Below are positions 50,620 to 58,694 of a stretch of DNA of 64,000 nucleotides, in pieces. The number at the start of each line of letters is the position of its first letter. Within the stretch, counting starts at the first letter, position 1. Origin of the DNA: Paenibacillus mucilaginosus 3016 (lineage in GTDB: Bacteria; Bacillota; Bacilli; Paenibacillales; NBRC-103111). Below the pieces are notes generated by a model, which saw only the letters and a list, made by a program, of their open reading frames with translations, had not been told where the DNA came from and made no database searches. The stretch is from assembly GCF_000250655.1 (NCBI RefSeq), contig NC_016935.1:4544001-4608000 (forward strand). The letters are read 5' to 3'. Position numbers and translations under genes: made by a program.

Positions 50620-51078
50620 CTACACCACGGAGGATCTCTCTATATTCACCTGCGCCAGGACTAACCGCACCGGGTTCGCCAGCGTATCGCCAACCGGGCA
50701 TTTGCTTTCAAGAAACCGTATGAATTCGCTGACCTGATCTTCGGAGGAAGGCGTGCCGATCCGGAAGGTGTACCGGATCTCGGAGTACCCGGGGCGAACC
50801 TCGGACCGGTTGAAGAAGCCGTCAAGATCGATCTCCCCTTCCACTTCCACCGAGAAATGCTCCAGTTGAATACCGAATTTGGGGGCATACACCCTGGCCA
50901 CAATGGATTGGCAAGCGCCCAGGGAAGCAAGAAGCGCTTCGACCGGATTCATCCCGGTATCCGTTCCGCCGAGTGAAGCCGGTTCATCGATCAGAATCTC
51001 AAAATCCCGGGCACGGGCCCTGACCTGCACTCCATCTTGCAGGTAGGCTGAAGCCTTAAAGGTCTGAACGTTTGGCAT
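50620..51078 (-). CDS. OsmC/Ohr-family peroxiredoxin-like protein
   Basis: Small cytosolic thiol-dependent peroxidase-like protein of 152 residues. Both family cysteines are visible: one in LLASLGACQSIVAR (about residue 55) and one in LESKCPVGDTLANP (about 127). The spacing fits the OsmC/YhfA-like group rather than Ohr, but the substrate, an organic hydroperoxide or persulfide-like compound, cannot be decided. ATG 51,078 follows GGAGG by 7 bases. It is probably the last gene of the flavoprotein-ferredoxin-binding protein unit, since only 72 bases separate it from the preceding gene with no terminator seen. Its own terminator has been split by the IS element. Confidence 0.87.
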   Translation of the reverse strand: MPNVQTFKASAYLQDGVQVRARARDFEILIDEPASLGGTDTGMNPVEALLASLGACQSIVARVYAPKFGIQLEHFSVEVEGEIDLDGFFNRSEVRPGYSEIRYTFRIGTPSSEDQVSEFIRFLESKCPVGDTLANPVRLVLAQVNIERSSVV

Positions 51079-51150
51079 ACATTGTCCTCCTTAGGGTAAT
51101 GAACGGCTTATCATATAGACTCAGACGTAAGTCATCACTTCGGCTCCGCG

Positions 51151-52473
51151 TTACTTGTTCCGCCTAAGCGCTTCGATCTCCTTGCCGGCGCCTTCCTGAG
51201 CCTTGCGCAGGACCGTGTTCACATCGGTGCCGTTCAAGGCAAGATCTTCCGCCGCTTTCGTCAGCCACTTGCCCGCTTCCGCATCGTACTCGCTCGGGGA
51301 GGTAACCTGGCGGGGCTCGACCTTGAACACACTGCCGAGGTTCTTCCCTTGGAGCACCTCGATGTCCGCACCGTATTCCTGCTGCAGCTCCGGCTTGTGA
51401 ATCGAAGGAACCCTGCCGTTGCGTGCGGCCTTCCTCTGCACTTCATCGCCGAGCGCCGTAGCGATCACTGCGAACGCTTCGTCCTTATGCCTGCTATGCT
51501 TCGAGATCAGCAGGGAATGAATGCTCCCGCTCACCTTCGGTTCCTCATAATACGGCGGCGGCGCGAGGTCCCAGTTCAGCTCCCTGCCCTCCTTGCGCAG
51601 CTCCTCGAGCGGCCCGATCATATTCGCCAGGTACGATACGCGCATTGCCAGCGTCTGGTCCTTCATGAAGGTGTCTTTGTCATAACTGAATTTCCCCTCC
51701 GGTCCGACAAAGCCGGGGATCTCGTAGGCCTGCTTCAGCGTGGAGAACACCTTCGACCAGCCCGCCGACTGCAGCGCCGCCCGTCCGGACTGCGGATCGA
51801 TCAGAGGCAGGGACAGACTGCGGGCCACCTGCGCCGGGCCTCCGGGATCGATTCCTATGTACCTGATCCCATCCTCGCTCCGGGTGAGCTGCTTGCCAAG
51901 CTCCAACGCTTGGTCCCACGTCAGCCCCTCGGCCGGCGGGTAAGGCACCCCGAACTTGTCGAAGATGTCCTTGTTATAGTACAGAATGGACAGATTATGC
52001 GAGAACGGCAGAGCCACGAGTTCCCCCTTGCCGGAGTAGGAGCGGATCGATTCGGTCAGCACCGGCTTCAGCCGCGAGAGGTCGAATCCGTGCTTCTGAA
52101 CGAGTCCGTTTAGATCCTCGACTGCGCCCAGCGTGGTAAACCGCGTATAGGACCCGTCGCTGGTATAGATCAGGTCCGGCAGTGTTCCCGAGCTCAGCAG
52201 CTCTTCGGGCGTGGTCTCGGGCGGCGGGGTGATCCGTTTGAGAGTGATATGGGGATGCGCCTGCCGGACGGGTGCGGCAAAAAATTGCTCGAATTCCGTG
52301 TTGGTCAGCGTATTGCCATAGGTATAAAACGTCAGCTCCACCGGTGCAGCTTCCGCTTTGGCCTGGGGCTGCGCCTGCTCTGCCTCCCGGTCGGCAGACC
52401 CGGCGCAGCCGGAGAGAGGCAGGGCGAGCACAGAGAGCAGTACCGCGGATCTTCGGATCAAGGAAGGAATCAA
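51151..52473 (-). CDS. Extracellular solute-binding lipoprotein 1 (ABC importer type)
   Basis: Membrane-anchored solute-binding protein of the sugar-type family 1 (COG1653-like), about 440 residues. The N-terminus SLIRRSAVLLSVLALPLSGC is a lipoprotein signal with lipobox LSGC. Family features include LYYNKDIFDKFGVPYPP and DQALELGKQLTR. I chose a TTG at 52,473 because AAGGAG lies 12 bases before it and the signal peptide starts there; the frame is open to 52,710 but that stretch is shadow sequence overlapping the ferredoxin gene. It follows ferredoxin by 55 bases. No permease or ATPase gene is in the window, so it is an orphan. It is paralogous to the genes at 57,056 and 63,781. Ligand unknown. 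Confidence 0.87.
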   Translation of the reverse strand: MIPSLIRRSAVLLSVLALPLSGCAGSADREAEQAQPQAKAEAAPVELTFYTYGNTLTNTEFEQFFAAPVRQAHPHITLKRITPPPETTPEELLSSGTLPDLIYTSDGSYTRFTTLGAVEDLNGLVQKHGFDLSRLKPVLTESIRSYSGKGELVALPFSHNLSILYYNKDIFDKFGVPYPPAEGLTWDQALELGKQLTRSEDGIRYIGIDPGGPAQVARSLSLPLIDPQSGRAALQSAGWSKVFSTLKQAYEIPGFVGPEGKFSYDKDTFMKDQTLAMRVSYLANMIGPLEELRKEGRELNWDLAPPPYYEEPKVSGSIHSLLISKHSRHKDEAFAVIATALGDEVQRKAARNGRVPSIHKPELQQEYGADIEVLQGKNLGSVFKVEPRQVTSPSEYDAEAGKWLTKAAEDLALNGTDVNTVLRKAQEGAGKEIEALRRNK

Positions 52474-52528
52474 GGAATAACACCGCTCCTTTGGCTGAAA
52501 AGTGAGAATAGGAGTGAGGCTGAAGAGA

Positions 52529-52879
52529 TCAGGAAGATCTTCGGCTCTGCGGCGGCAGAATGCGGTCGATGAAGGGCGTGCGGTCCACCGCAGCCAGCTT
52601 GGTGCGGCCCGGTCCCCAGCCGATCGTCCGGCGCCAGCTGCCAAGCGTGCCCGCGGCGGCCAGATCTTCCTCTCGTACGCCTTCGTTCTCGTCCGCCAGC
52701 GGCGACACATACAGCGCGTCGGCCGGGCAGTAGGCTTCGCAGATGAAGCACGTCTGGCAGTCCTCCTGCCGGGCGATCACGGGCAGGCCTGTCGGGCCGG
52801 CATCGAATACGTTGGTCGGGCAGACCTTGACGCAGAGCCCGCATTCGACGCACCGTTCCGAGCTCACCACTTCGATCAT
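52529..52879 (-). CDS. Ferredoxin-like protein with two 4Fe-4S clusters
   Basis: Electron carrier of 116 residues, starting MIEVVSSERCVECGLC. It has two cluster motifs, CVECGLCVKVCP (about residues 10-21) and CQTCFICEAYCP (about 42-53), then a C-terminal extension of about 60 residues (GSWRRTIGWGPGRTKLAAVD). The ATG overlaps the stop of the flavoprotein gene as ATGA, with GAGGAGG nine bases upstream, so the two are translationally coupled and their products very likely work together. The arrangement resembles the AprA/AprB (adenylylsulfate reductase-like) and fumarate-reductase-like pairs, but which reaction applies here is unknown. Confidence 0.9.
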   Translation of the reverse strand: MIEVVSSERCVECGLCVKVCPTNVFDAGPTGLPVIARQEDCQTCFICEAYCPADALYVSPLADENEGVREEDLAAAGTLGSWRRTIGWGPGRTKLAAVDRTPFIDRILPPQSRRSS

Positions 52880-54498
52880 GTTCGCACCTCCTCTTGCAGG
52901 GTCTCTATCCTGACGGCCGGCGATCCGGGGACAGCTTCCGGCCGCAGCCGGATTCCGCCGATCCCCGAGACGATAAGCCGGTGCTGCTGCAGCGGGTCCG
53001 CCTGCGGGTACTCGGCCAGCGTATGCATGCCGCGGGTTTCCCGCCTCCCGAGTGCCGCCGAATACATCCAGCGTGCGGCCGCAGCCATCGCCGCCGCTTC
53101 GCGCGAACGCACCCGCGCCTGCACCGTATCCGGCACGGCGCCGCCCATCCCGCTCCACAGCGCGTCCAGCCGCTGCAACGACTGCTTCAGCACCGGCACG
53201 CTGCGGTAGTAGTTGATCCCGAGCGGGAATACTTCGCGCTGGACGCCTTCGATGACGTCCTGCGCCTGGAAGGAGCCGGCAGCCCCGGCCTCGTACGCTG
53301 CGGTACCGGCCGTGCCGGCGGGCCGGGCGAGGCGCTGCCCCGCATCCCTGCCCTGCGAGAGCGCATACCGGGCGGCTCCGGCACCGGCCCAGGTGCCCGA
53401 GGAGATCGCCCAGGAGGCGTTGTAGGCGCCTCCCCCGGAGATGGCTCCAGTGACCCGCTCCCGGGTCGCCGCGTCGCCGGCGGCGTACAATCCGGGCACG
53501 GTCGTGGAGCAGTCGTCTTCGGTGAGCCGGAGGCCCCCGGTTCCGCGTACGGTTCCTTCATACCGCAGCGTCAGCGGGAAGGGCTGGGTGAACGGATCGA
53601 TGCCCGCCCGGTCATAAGGCAGGAAGAAGATCGCATGGGACTGGCGAAGAATGGACCGCTTCTCCTCCGTATCCGCTTTGTCCATCACTGCGAAGACCTT
53701 CTTCCCCTCGTGGAGCAGCCGGTGCAGCCCTCCCCGATTGCCATGTCCTTCCAGTTCCTGGCCCTCTTCGTCGTACAGTGTAGCCCAGTTCAGCAGGCGG
53801 CCGCGCGTTACCGTCCCGAAGGCGGCGCTCGGCGCATACTGCCGGGTGAATTCCATGCCGGAGAGCTCGGCGCCGAGCTCGGCGGACATGAGCAGCCCTT
53901 CGCCGGTCAGCACGTTGCAACCGAGACCCTTGCTCAGGAACGCGCAGCCGCCGGTGGCGATGACCACGGCATGGGCCCGCACCGTCCACTCCCGGCCGTC
54001 CAGGCGGGAGACACCCCGGGCACCGGCCGCCCCATGCTCATCGCGGAGCAGTTCCAGAGCCGGGGACTGATCCAGGATGCGGACGCCGGCTTTGGCGGCG
54101 GCCCTGCGCATCAGCTTCATGTACTCGGGCCCCTGCAGGTGGTTGCGCATCGGCGTTCCGTTCTCGTCCCGGACGAACGGATAGCCCCAGGATTCCACCA
54201 GGAGCAGGCTGGTGTAGACCTGGTCGAGCACCCGGTGAATCCAGCGCTCCTCGGCGAGATAGCCGCTCGCCTCCACCCGCTGGCGGACCGCAGCGTCCCG
54301 CAGTTCCCTGTCCGGAGGCAGCACCAGCAGATTGGTGCCGCCTGGCGCCGTCGCCCCGCTTGAACCGAGGTAGCCTTTGTCGGCAAGCACGACCTTCGCG
54401 CCTTCCCGCGCGGCACTCCATGCCGCCCAGGCGCCTGCAGGCCCGCCGCCAATGACGAGGACGTCTGCGGTGAATTCGATGCCCTGTGTTCCACTCAT
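52876..54498 (-). CDS. FAD-dependent oxidoreductase, fumarate/APS reductase flavoprotein type
   Basis: Flavoprotein of about 540 residues. The FAD-binding motif is VLVIGGGPAGAWAAWSA near the N-terminus and a second FAD contact is GLYAAGDAA near residue 350. A typical capping domain stands between (NHLQGPEYMKLMRRAAAKAG, FTRQYAPSAAFG). It is the family of succinate dehydrogenase, fumarate reductase and adenylylsulfate reductase alpha subunits. Coupled to the ferredoxin gene by ATGA. The start is uncertain: ATG 54,498 (MSGTQGIEFTADVLV) puts the FAD motif at the normal distance but has GAGGAG 13 bases upstream; the frame is open to 54,582. Expression is probably controlled by the promoter at 54,644-54,671 and the attenuator at 54,568-54,615. 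Substrate unknown; an oxidised sulfur compound is one guess. Confidence 0.85.
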   Translation of the reverse strand: MSGTQGIEFTADVLVIGGGPAGAWAAWSAAREGAKVVLADKGYLGSSGATAPGGTNLLVLPPDRELRDAAVRQRVEASGYLAEERWIHRVLDQVYTSLLLVESWGYPFVRDENGTPMRNHLQGPEYMKLMRRAAAKAGVRILDQSPALELLRDEHGAAGARGVSRLDGREWTVRAHAVVIATGGCAFLSKGLGCNVLTGEGLLMSAELGAELSGMEFTRQYAPSAAFGTVTRGRLLNWATLYDEEGQELEGHGNRGGLHRLLHEGKKVFAVMDKADTEEKRSILRQSHAIFFLPYDRAGIDPFTQPFPLTLRYEGTVRGTGGLRLTEDDCSTTVPGLYAAGDAATRERVTGAISGGGAYNASWAISSGTWAGAGAARYALSQGRDAGQRLARPAGTAGTAAYEAGAAGSFQAQDVIEGVQREVFPLGINYYRSVPVLKQSLQRLDALWSGMGGAVPDTVQARVRSREAAAMAAAARWMYSAALGRRETRGMHTLAEYPQADPLQQHRLIVSGIGGIRLRPEAVPGSPAVRIETLQEEVRT

Positions 54499-54567
54499 TC
54501 GCTTGTTCACACTCCTCATCACAGTCTGCATACAGACGAATCCTTCTCTTCTTCGCACGGCCTTCAC

Positions 54568-54615
54568 AAAAAAAGGAGGCATTCCCTAAGCGGGAAAGCC
54601 TCCGGTGGTCCGGTA
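54568..54615 (-). promoter_or_regulatory. Leader attenuator L1 (hairpin TACCGGACCACCGGAG + terminator)
   Basis: Between promoter and flavoprotein gene the transcript reads TACCGGACCACCGGAG (54,615-54,600), then GGAGGC (54,603-54,598) ... GCCTCC (54,580-54,575) and TTTTTTT. The small CCGG/CCGG hairpin shares GG with the 5' arm of the terminator, so the two stems compete. The same layout recurs at 54,808, 56,851, 58,566 and 58,766. Confidence 0.75.
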
Positions 54616-54643
54616 AGGATGGGAAGGTTGTTTGATTGGCTAC

Positions 54644-54671
54644 ATCATATCACACAATTCCCACCTGTCAA
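54644..54671 (-). promoter_or_regulatory. Sigma-A-like promoter of the flavoprotein operon
   Basis: TTGACA (54,671-54,666), 16-base spacer, TATGAT (54,649-54,644), placing the start of transcription near 54,637, just before leader L1. Confidence 0.8.
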
Positions 54672-54710
54672 CTATGTATTCGTGTTCCGCACGTTCCCCA
54701 CAAAAATCGG

Positions 54711-54739
54711 TTGACATGGAAAATATCACCGGATAATAT
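54711..54739 (+). promoter_or_regulatory. Sigma-A-like promoter reading toward the hydrolase
   Basis: TTGACA (54,711-54,716), 17-base spacer, TAATAT (54,734-54,739). It is divergent from the flavoprotein promoter, with 39 bases between the two -35 boxes. Confidence 0.8.
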
Positions 54740-54807
54740 AGGGTCTAATCCCGACTTTAATCCTTGGTTATTGGACCGTTTGCCGGGCAGCCCCATAGTT
54801 CCTGTCT

Positions 54808-54870
54808 ACTAGTCCACTAGAGATGTCCATCCCTCGCCGCCCGCGGCAGGAAGGATATCTCTTTTATTTT
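54808..54870 (+). promoter_or_regulatory. Leader attenuator L5 (hairpin TACTAGTCCACTAGAG + terminator)
   Basis: The variant hairpin CTAG-TCCA-CTAG (54,809-54,820) keeps pairing although both arms differ from the other copies. AGAGAT (54,819-54,824) pairs with ATCTCT (54,857-54,862), followed by TTTATTTT. It lies between the promoter at 54,711 and a strong ribosome site at about 54,882. Confidence 0.7.
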
Positions 54871-54895
54871 GCTCCGTAGTAAAGGAGCCCGAATC

Positions 54896-55070
54896 ATGAC
54901 CCTGACTTCCCGCACGCCACCCTGAAGGCGGCGTTTCCACGGATGCCGAGTCCGCTGTCATGCGCATCCTGCCTGCAAACTCGATTGTTCAACTGCTGAA
55001 CGATACGATCCAGGGGATCATCCCCGTCATTCTTCCCATGAAGGCGTGGATGGCGGAGTCAACCGACTGA
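54896..55070 (+). pseudogene. Possible short broken ORF behind leader L5
   Basis: An ATG at 54,896 follows AAAGGAG by 8 bases but gives only nine codons (MTLTSRTPP) before a stop. In the +1 frame an open stretch runs on to 55,070 (...AESAVMRILPANSIVQLL..., ending KAWMAESTD). A single-base difference in the CCACCC run would join them into about 57 residues. I do not recognise the product. It may be a damaged gene, a sequencing error or a leader peptide. Confidence 0.3.
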
Positions 55071-55151
55071 CCGTACCGACGGAGACGCTCCGGATGCCGG
55101 GCGTCTTTGATTTCAACCTATACATACTTAGCCATGAGGAGGAAGAACGAC

Positions 55152-55935
55152 ATGACCCAAGTATTGACCGTCCAGGAATTTACGATATTCTCACCGGAGG
55201 GAATACCCATCCACGGGATTATTCATGCCCTGGAGGACGGCGTGCGCAAACCGGTGCTGATCCTGAGCCACGGCTTCCGGGGCTTCAAGGAATGGGGCTT
55301 CTGGCCGCAGTGGCGAACGGCTTTGCGGAGCGCGGCTTCTACACGGTCCGCTTCGACTTCTCGCGGATCGCCGTGAAGAACAGCGGTCCGGGGAACGTCT
55401 TCTCGAGGAATCGCTGACGGTCTCCAGGGAGCTTGGCGACCTGGAGTCGCTGTTGTACGCCGTCCTGGGCGGAGCCCTGCCGCTGGCCGGGGAGGCGGAC
55501 TCCGCGCGGATCGCCCTGCTGGGCCACAGCCGTGCCGGCAGTTCTAACCTGATCTTCGCCGGCGAACATGACAACGTCTCGGGCGTGGTCGTCTGGAATG
55601 GCGGAGCCACGCCGTCCGCCCAGGTCAGCGGCCAGCCACGCCCGATCGCCGAAGATATCGAACTGCATGCGGAGCGCTTCCATATTCCGACGCGTCTCGG
55701 CTCGCTGAAGATTCCGGTCTTGGCGGTGCAGGGGGCTGCCGATGCCGAGCGGGTGCTGGAGAGCTTCCGACTGCTGCAGGAAGCGGCGCCGGAGCAGACG
55801 TATGTATCGATTCCGGGGGCGGACCATTTCTTCGGGATCGTGCATCCCTATCAGGGCACGACGCCTTATCTCGAGGAAGCATTCGAAGCGACGGCCGGTT
55901 TCCTCACACAGCACCTGCTGAAGAAGGAAGCTTAG
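55152..55935 (+). pseudogene. Alpha/beta hydrolase, interrupted by two frameshifts
   Basis: The three reading frames together encode one hydrolase of about 260 residues. The first frame gives MTQVLTVQEF...LILSHGFRGFKEWG; the second gives LLAAVANGFAERGFYTVRFDFSRI; the third gives ERLLEESLTVSRELGDL to the end. The nucleophile motif GHSRAG, a later acidic region (VLAVQGAADAERV) and the histidine in PGADHFFG complete a catalytic triad in a prolyl-oligopeptidase-like fold. Adding one G to each of two GGGG runs (about 55,295 and 55,390) restores a continuous protein. ATG 55,152 has GGAGGAAGA upstream. It may be a true pseudogene or carry two sequencing errors. Context suggests it belongs to the L5-controlled unit. 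Confidence 0.8.
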
Positions 55936-56044
55936 ACGCGGATGCCAAGGAGACAGCTGCGGATATCCGCACTGCCTTCTTGGTTTGTTTATGTGTCAGA
56001 GGAACATCTTCGCGCAGGCTCTTCTCTCCCACCTTCAACACTAG

Positions 56045-56079
56045 ACGGCTTCACCCTCCTCGAAGGAAGGTGAAGCCGT
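56045..56079. terminator. Hairpin between convergent hydrolase and nitroreductase genes
   Basis: ACGGCTTCACC/GGTGAAGCCGT is a perfect 11-bp stem between two convergent genes. T-tracts are short on both sides, so it is a plausible but weak bidirectional terminator. Confidence 0.6.
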
Positions 56080-56119
56080 TTGTCTTCCTGGGGACTGGGG
56101 ACGCTTAGCAGGAATGACT

Positions 56120-56764
56120 TTAGGCTTCCGTCCCCTCCTTTGAAGGAAACTTCCCTTCAATGAGACTCTCCGCAAGCGGCCGCCGGCCGTTCGGCACATC
56201 CCTTTCCTGCAGATCGGCCGGCAGAGCATCCTTGCTGCCTTTGTAGCCAAGGGCGATCACAGCATGGAGCTCGATCTCCTCCGGTACGTTCAGCACCTCC
56301 CTGGCGAGCGGGCGCTCGAAGCCGCCGACAGCCCGGGTGTTCAGCCCGAGCAGATGGGCCTGCAGAGCCAGGGTGCCCCAGGCGGCCCCCGTATCGAACG
56401 CGTGCTGGCCGTTCGGCTCGCCGTCTGCTTTCAGCTTGGAGGAGGCGATGAGCACCAGCACGGGCGCATGATCGGTCCACTGCCGGTTGCCCGGCTTAAT
56501 GAACGATGCGAACGCCTGGCGCTGCTCTTCCGTTCGGGCTACGATGAACCTCCAGGGCTGCTGATTGCTCGCCGAAGGCGCCCAGCGCGCCGCTTCGAGA
56601 ACGGCATGAAGCACTTCATCCGGCACAGGGCGCTGATCGAAGGCTCGGGAGGACCAGCGGTTCGGGAACAAGGGGGATACGCCGGTTTCGGGCTGACGGT
56701 GAGGCGCTACCTCGGGCGAGAGCACGTCAAGGCTGTGGTAGACAGCAATGGGTAAGGTGGTCAT
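56120..56764 (-). CDS. Nitroreductase-family flavoprotein 1
   Basis: FMN-dependent NAD(P)H oxidoreductase of 214 residues. The FMN-binding signature NRWSSRAFDQRPV is at about 35-48, and SASNQQPWRFIVA (about 65-77) is the classic nitroreductase segment. ALGYKG near residue 170 closes the fold. It resembles YdjA/NfnB-like short nitroreductases; the natural substrate is unknown, and such proteins can also supply reduced flavin to monooxygenases. ATG 56,764 has AGGAAG about 11 bases before. It has its own promoter and leader L3, so it is probably regulated together with the neighbouring binding protein and monooxygenase units. Confidence 0.87.
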   Translation of the reverse strand: MTTLPIAVYHSLDVLSPEVAPHRQPETGVSPLFPNRWSSRAFDQRPVPDEVLHAVLEAARWAPSASNQQPWRFIVARTEEQRQAFASFIKPGNRQWTDHAPVLVLIASSKLKADGEPNGQHAFDTGAAWGTLALQAHLLGLNTRAVGGFERPLAREVLNVPEEIELHAVIALGYKGSKDALPADLQERDVPNGRRPLAESLIEGKFPSKEGTEA

Positions 56765-56850
56765 GGGGGATCATCTTCCTCTCTATGTATCGTTCTGTTT
56801 CGTAGTGGACCGCCTCCCGACCGGCGGGTGGGCAGACTGTTATCCAATGA

Positions 56851-56895
56851 AAAAGGAGGCCTCCTAGTGGTCAGGGGCCTCCAGTTTACTGGTAG
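56851..56895 (-). promoter_or_regulatory. Leader attenuator L3 (hairpin TACCAGTAAACTGGAG + terminator)
   Basis: The transcript reads TACCAGTAAACTGGAG (56,895-56,880), with arms CCAG and CTGG pairing. GGAGGCC (56,883-56,877) pairs with GGCCTCC (56,862-56,856), then TTTTT. The arms differ from CCGG but remain complementary. Confidence 0.72.
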
Positions 56896-56938
56896 CTTCG
56901 TTTCATTTATCCTATTAATACGGGTGGAATAGTTATAA

Positions 56939-56967
56939 ATCTAGCATAAAAGAGAAGCTCCGTCAAT
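56939..56967 (-). promoter_or_regulatory. Promoter of nitroreductase 1
   Basis: TTGACG (56,967-56,962), 17-base spacer, TAGATT (56,944-56,939), upstream of leader L3. Confidence 0.6.
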
Positions 56968-57055
56968 GGGGGAGCCTACTGAAGGGTACGCTGTGCCGGC
57001 TGCCTGCAGCTGCTGCATGCTGCAAACCCTTACTCCACTTTACCGGTCCCTCCCT

Positions 57056-58423
57056 TTACTCGTTCTTCTTCAGCCGCTCCACGTCTCTTGCGATATTCTC
57101 ATCCGCCTTGCGCAGGGCCGTGTTGATATCGATCCCGCCCACAGCAACGTCCTTGGTCGCTTCCGTCACCCACTTCGACACCTGGTCTTCGTATTCATGG
57201 ATACGGTGCGTTTTCTGCTGCTCCCCGATGAATACGCTCCGGACGTTTTTGTCCTTCAGCACGGGGATATCCCGGCCGAACTCTTCTTCCAGCTCCGGAT
57301 TGATGACTGCCGGCACGCGGGCATTCCGGGAGAGAAGACCCTGCACTTCATCGGTCAGGATTTCCTTGACCGCAAGGAACGCCTCCTCTTTATGCTCACT
57401 CTTGTTCGAGATGACAAAGGAGTGCACCTGGGCCTCCCGGGCCTTGCCGAGCTTGTTGCTGAAGTTCGGGATCGGCGCCAGATCCCAGTTAAATTCGGTA
57501 CCCTGCTGTCTGAGCTCTTCCAGGGGGCCGACCATGTTGGCCAGATTCGCCACCCGCAGCGCGACCTTGCGGTCCTTCATGAAGGCATCGCGGCCGTAGA
57601 CATACTGGTTATTCGGGCCGATATACCCGGGCACCTCATAGGCTGTCTTCGCAAACTGGAACAAGCGGGTCCACTCGGGATTCCGGCTCAGCAGAGGGGC
57701 TCCGCTGTCCGAATCAATCACGGGCAGTGCCACGTTGCGCGAAAGGTCAAGAGGACCGCCGGGGTCATAGCCGATATAATCCACCCCGTTGTCCGAACGG
57801 GTCAGCTGCTTCCCCAGCTCAAGCAGCTCTTCGAGAGACAGCTGCTTATCGGCCGGCGGGTACTCCACCCCGAATTTATCGAATATATCCTTGTTGTAAT
57901 ACAGGATGGCCTGATTGGCATTGAAAGGGATGGCGACAATCTCGCCGTTCTTGCCGAATTCTTTGATATGATCGTACAGCACCGGCTTCAATCGGCTCTC
58001 ATCAAACTGGTGCTTTTGAATCCAGGGCCGCAGGTCCTCGACCGCCTTCAAACGAAGCAGCGGGTGCGGATTGATGATCAGTGAGAGATCCGGGATGGGC
58101 CCCGAAGTGAACACCTCCTCGATCGTGACTCCGGATGGCGGTTCGATCCGCTCCAAAGTGATATGCGGATACCTCTTCTTGACCGGTTCGGCGATCAGCG
58201 TGCGGAACTCGGTGTTGGTAAGTGTCGGACCGTTGACGTAGAACAGCAGCTTGACCGGCTCGGCGGAGGACGGGGGGCCGGCTGATTCTCCCGCTGCTGC
58301 AGCCCCGGATGGGGTCTCCGGAACGCTGCCTGCCGATGCGCAGGCGGAGAGGAGCAGGCTCAGGCTGAGGAGCGGAAGGCACGTCCGAAGAAGGGAATGA
58401 ACCAATGATTTCGAATGGAACAC
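57056..58423 (-). CDS. Extracellular solute-binding lipoprotein 2
   Basis: Lipid-anchored binding protein of 455 residues, clearly paralogous to the one at 51,151 (shared LTNTEFRTLIAEPVKKRYPHITL, LYYNKDIFDKFGVEYPP, ELGKQLTR, FMKDRKVALRVANLANMVGP). The signal sequence ends in the lipobox LSAC, followed by a low-complexity A/G/P/S/E linker (about 30-55). The GTG at 58,423 is preceded by AAGGCGG about 10 bases upstream; a TTG at 58,405 is an alternative. It is alone in its transcription unit, with no permease or ATPase nearby. Promoter (58,661-58,689) and leader L2 stand upstream. Ligand unknown; a family 1 fold usually means sugars, while the context suggests another small compound. Confidence 0.88.
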   Translation of the reverse strand: MFHSKSLVHSLLRTCLPLLSLSLLLSACASAGSVPETPSGAAAAGESAGPPSSAEPVKLLFYVNGPTLTNTEFRTLIAEPVKKRYPHITLERIEPPSGVTIEEVFTSGPIPDLSLIINPHPLLRLKAVEDLRPWIQKHQFDESRLKPVLYDHIKEFGKNGEIVAIPFNANQAILYYNKDIFDKFGVEYPPADKQLSLEELLELGKQLTRSDNGVDYIGYDPGGPLDLSRNVALPVIDSDSGAPLLSRNPEWTRLFQFAKTAYEVPGYIGPNNQYVYGRDAFMKDRKVALRVANLANMVGPLEELRQQGTEFNWDLAPIPNFSNKLGKAREAQVHSFVISNKSEHKEEAFLAVKEILTDEVQGLLSRNARVPAVINPELEEEFGRDIPVLKDKNVRSVFIGEQQKTHRIHEYEDQVSKWVTEATKDVAVGGIDINTALRKADENIARDVERLKKNE

Positions 58424-58565
58424 GGGTTGAGCACCGCCTTAAGAATGAATTTATTGGTTTATTCAATGAAATAAAATCGATCGTGCTTGCTTCGAGTCCG
58501 GGTATTGGACACCTCCTTTTTCTCCATGCGGGTTCTCCCCCATCACGGCTTTTCTGCCCTAGAAT

Positions 58566-58625
58566 AAAAAAAGAAGGAGACGCAGCAGGTTGCCAGCTCG
58601 TCTCCGGTTCGACCGGTGGTCCGGT
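58566..58625 (-). promoter_or_regulatory. Leader attenuator L2 (hairpin TACCGGACCACCGG + terminator)
   Basis: The transcript reads TACCGGACCACCGG (58,625-58,612), identical over 14 bases to L1. After a 7-base insertion comes GGAGACG (58,605-58,599) ... CGTCTCC (58,582-58,576), then TTCTTTTTTT. Here the hairpin and terminator stem do not overlap directly. Confidence 0.72.
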
Positions 58626-58660
58626 ATGCAATTATAATTCCAATCAAATTACTTTGATAT

Positions 58661-58689
58661 ATCGTAGCGAATCGTGCGGCCTCTGTCAA
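58661..58689 (-). promoter_or_regulatory. Promoter of binding protein 2
   Basis: TTGACA (58,689-58,684), 17-base spacer, TACGAT (58,666-58,661). Its -35 box forms a perfect dyad with the -35 of the opposite promoter at 58,695. Confidence 0.78.
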
Positions 58690-58694
58690 TGCTA

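Noticed and set aside
51151-52710. Full 519-codon frame as the binding protein 1 gene
   Set aside because: The first ~79 codons overlap the ferredoxin gene and precede a clear lipoprotein signal peptide.
54600-54615. L1-L5 hairpins as ordinary DNA operators
   Set aside because: Arms vary in sequence while keeping complementarity and always abut a terminator stem, which fits RNA better than a protein-bound DNA palindrome; not fully excluded.
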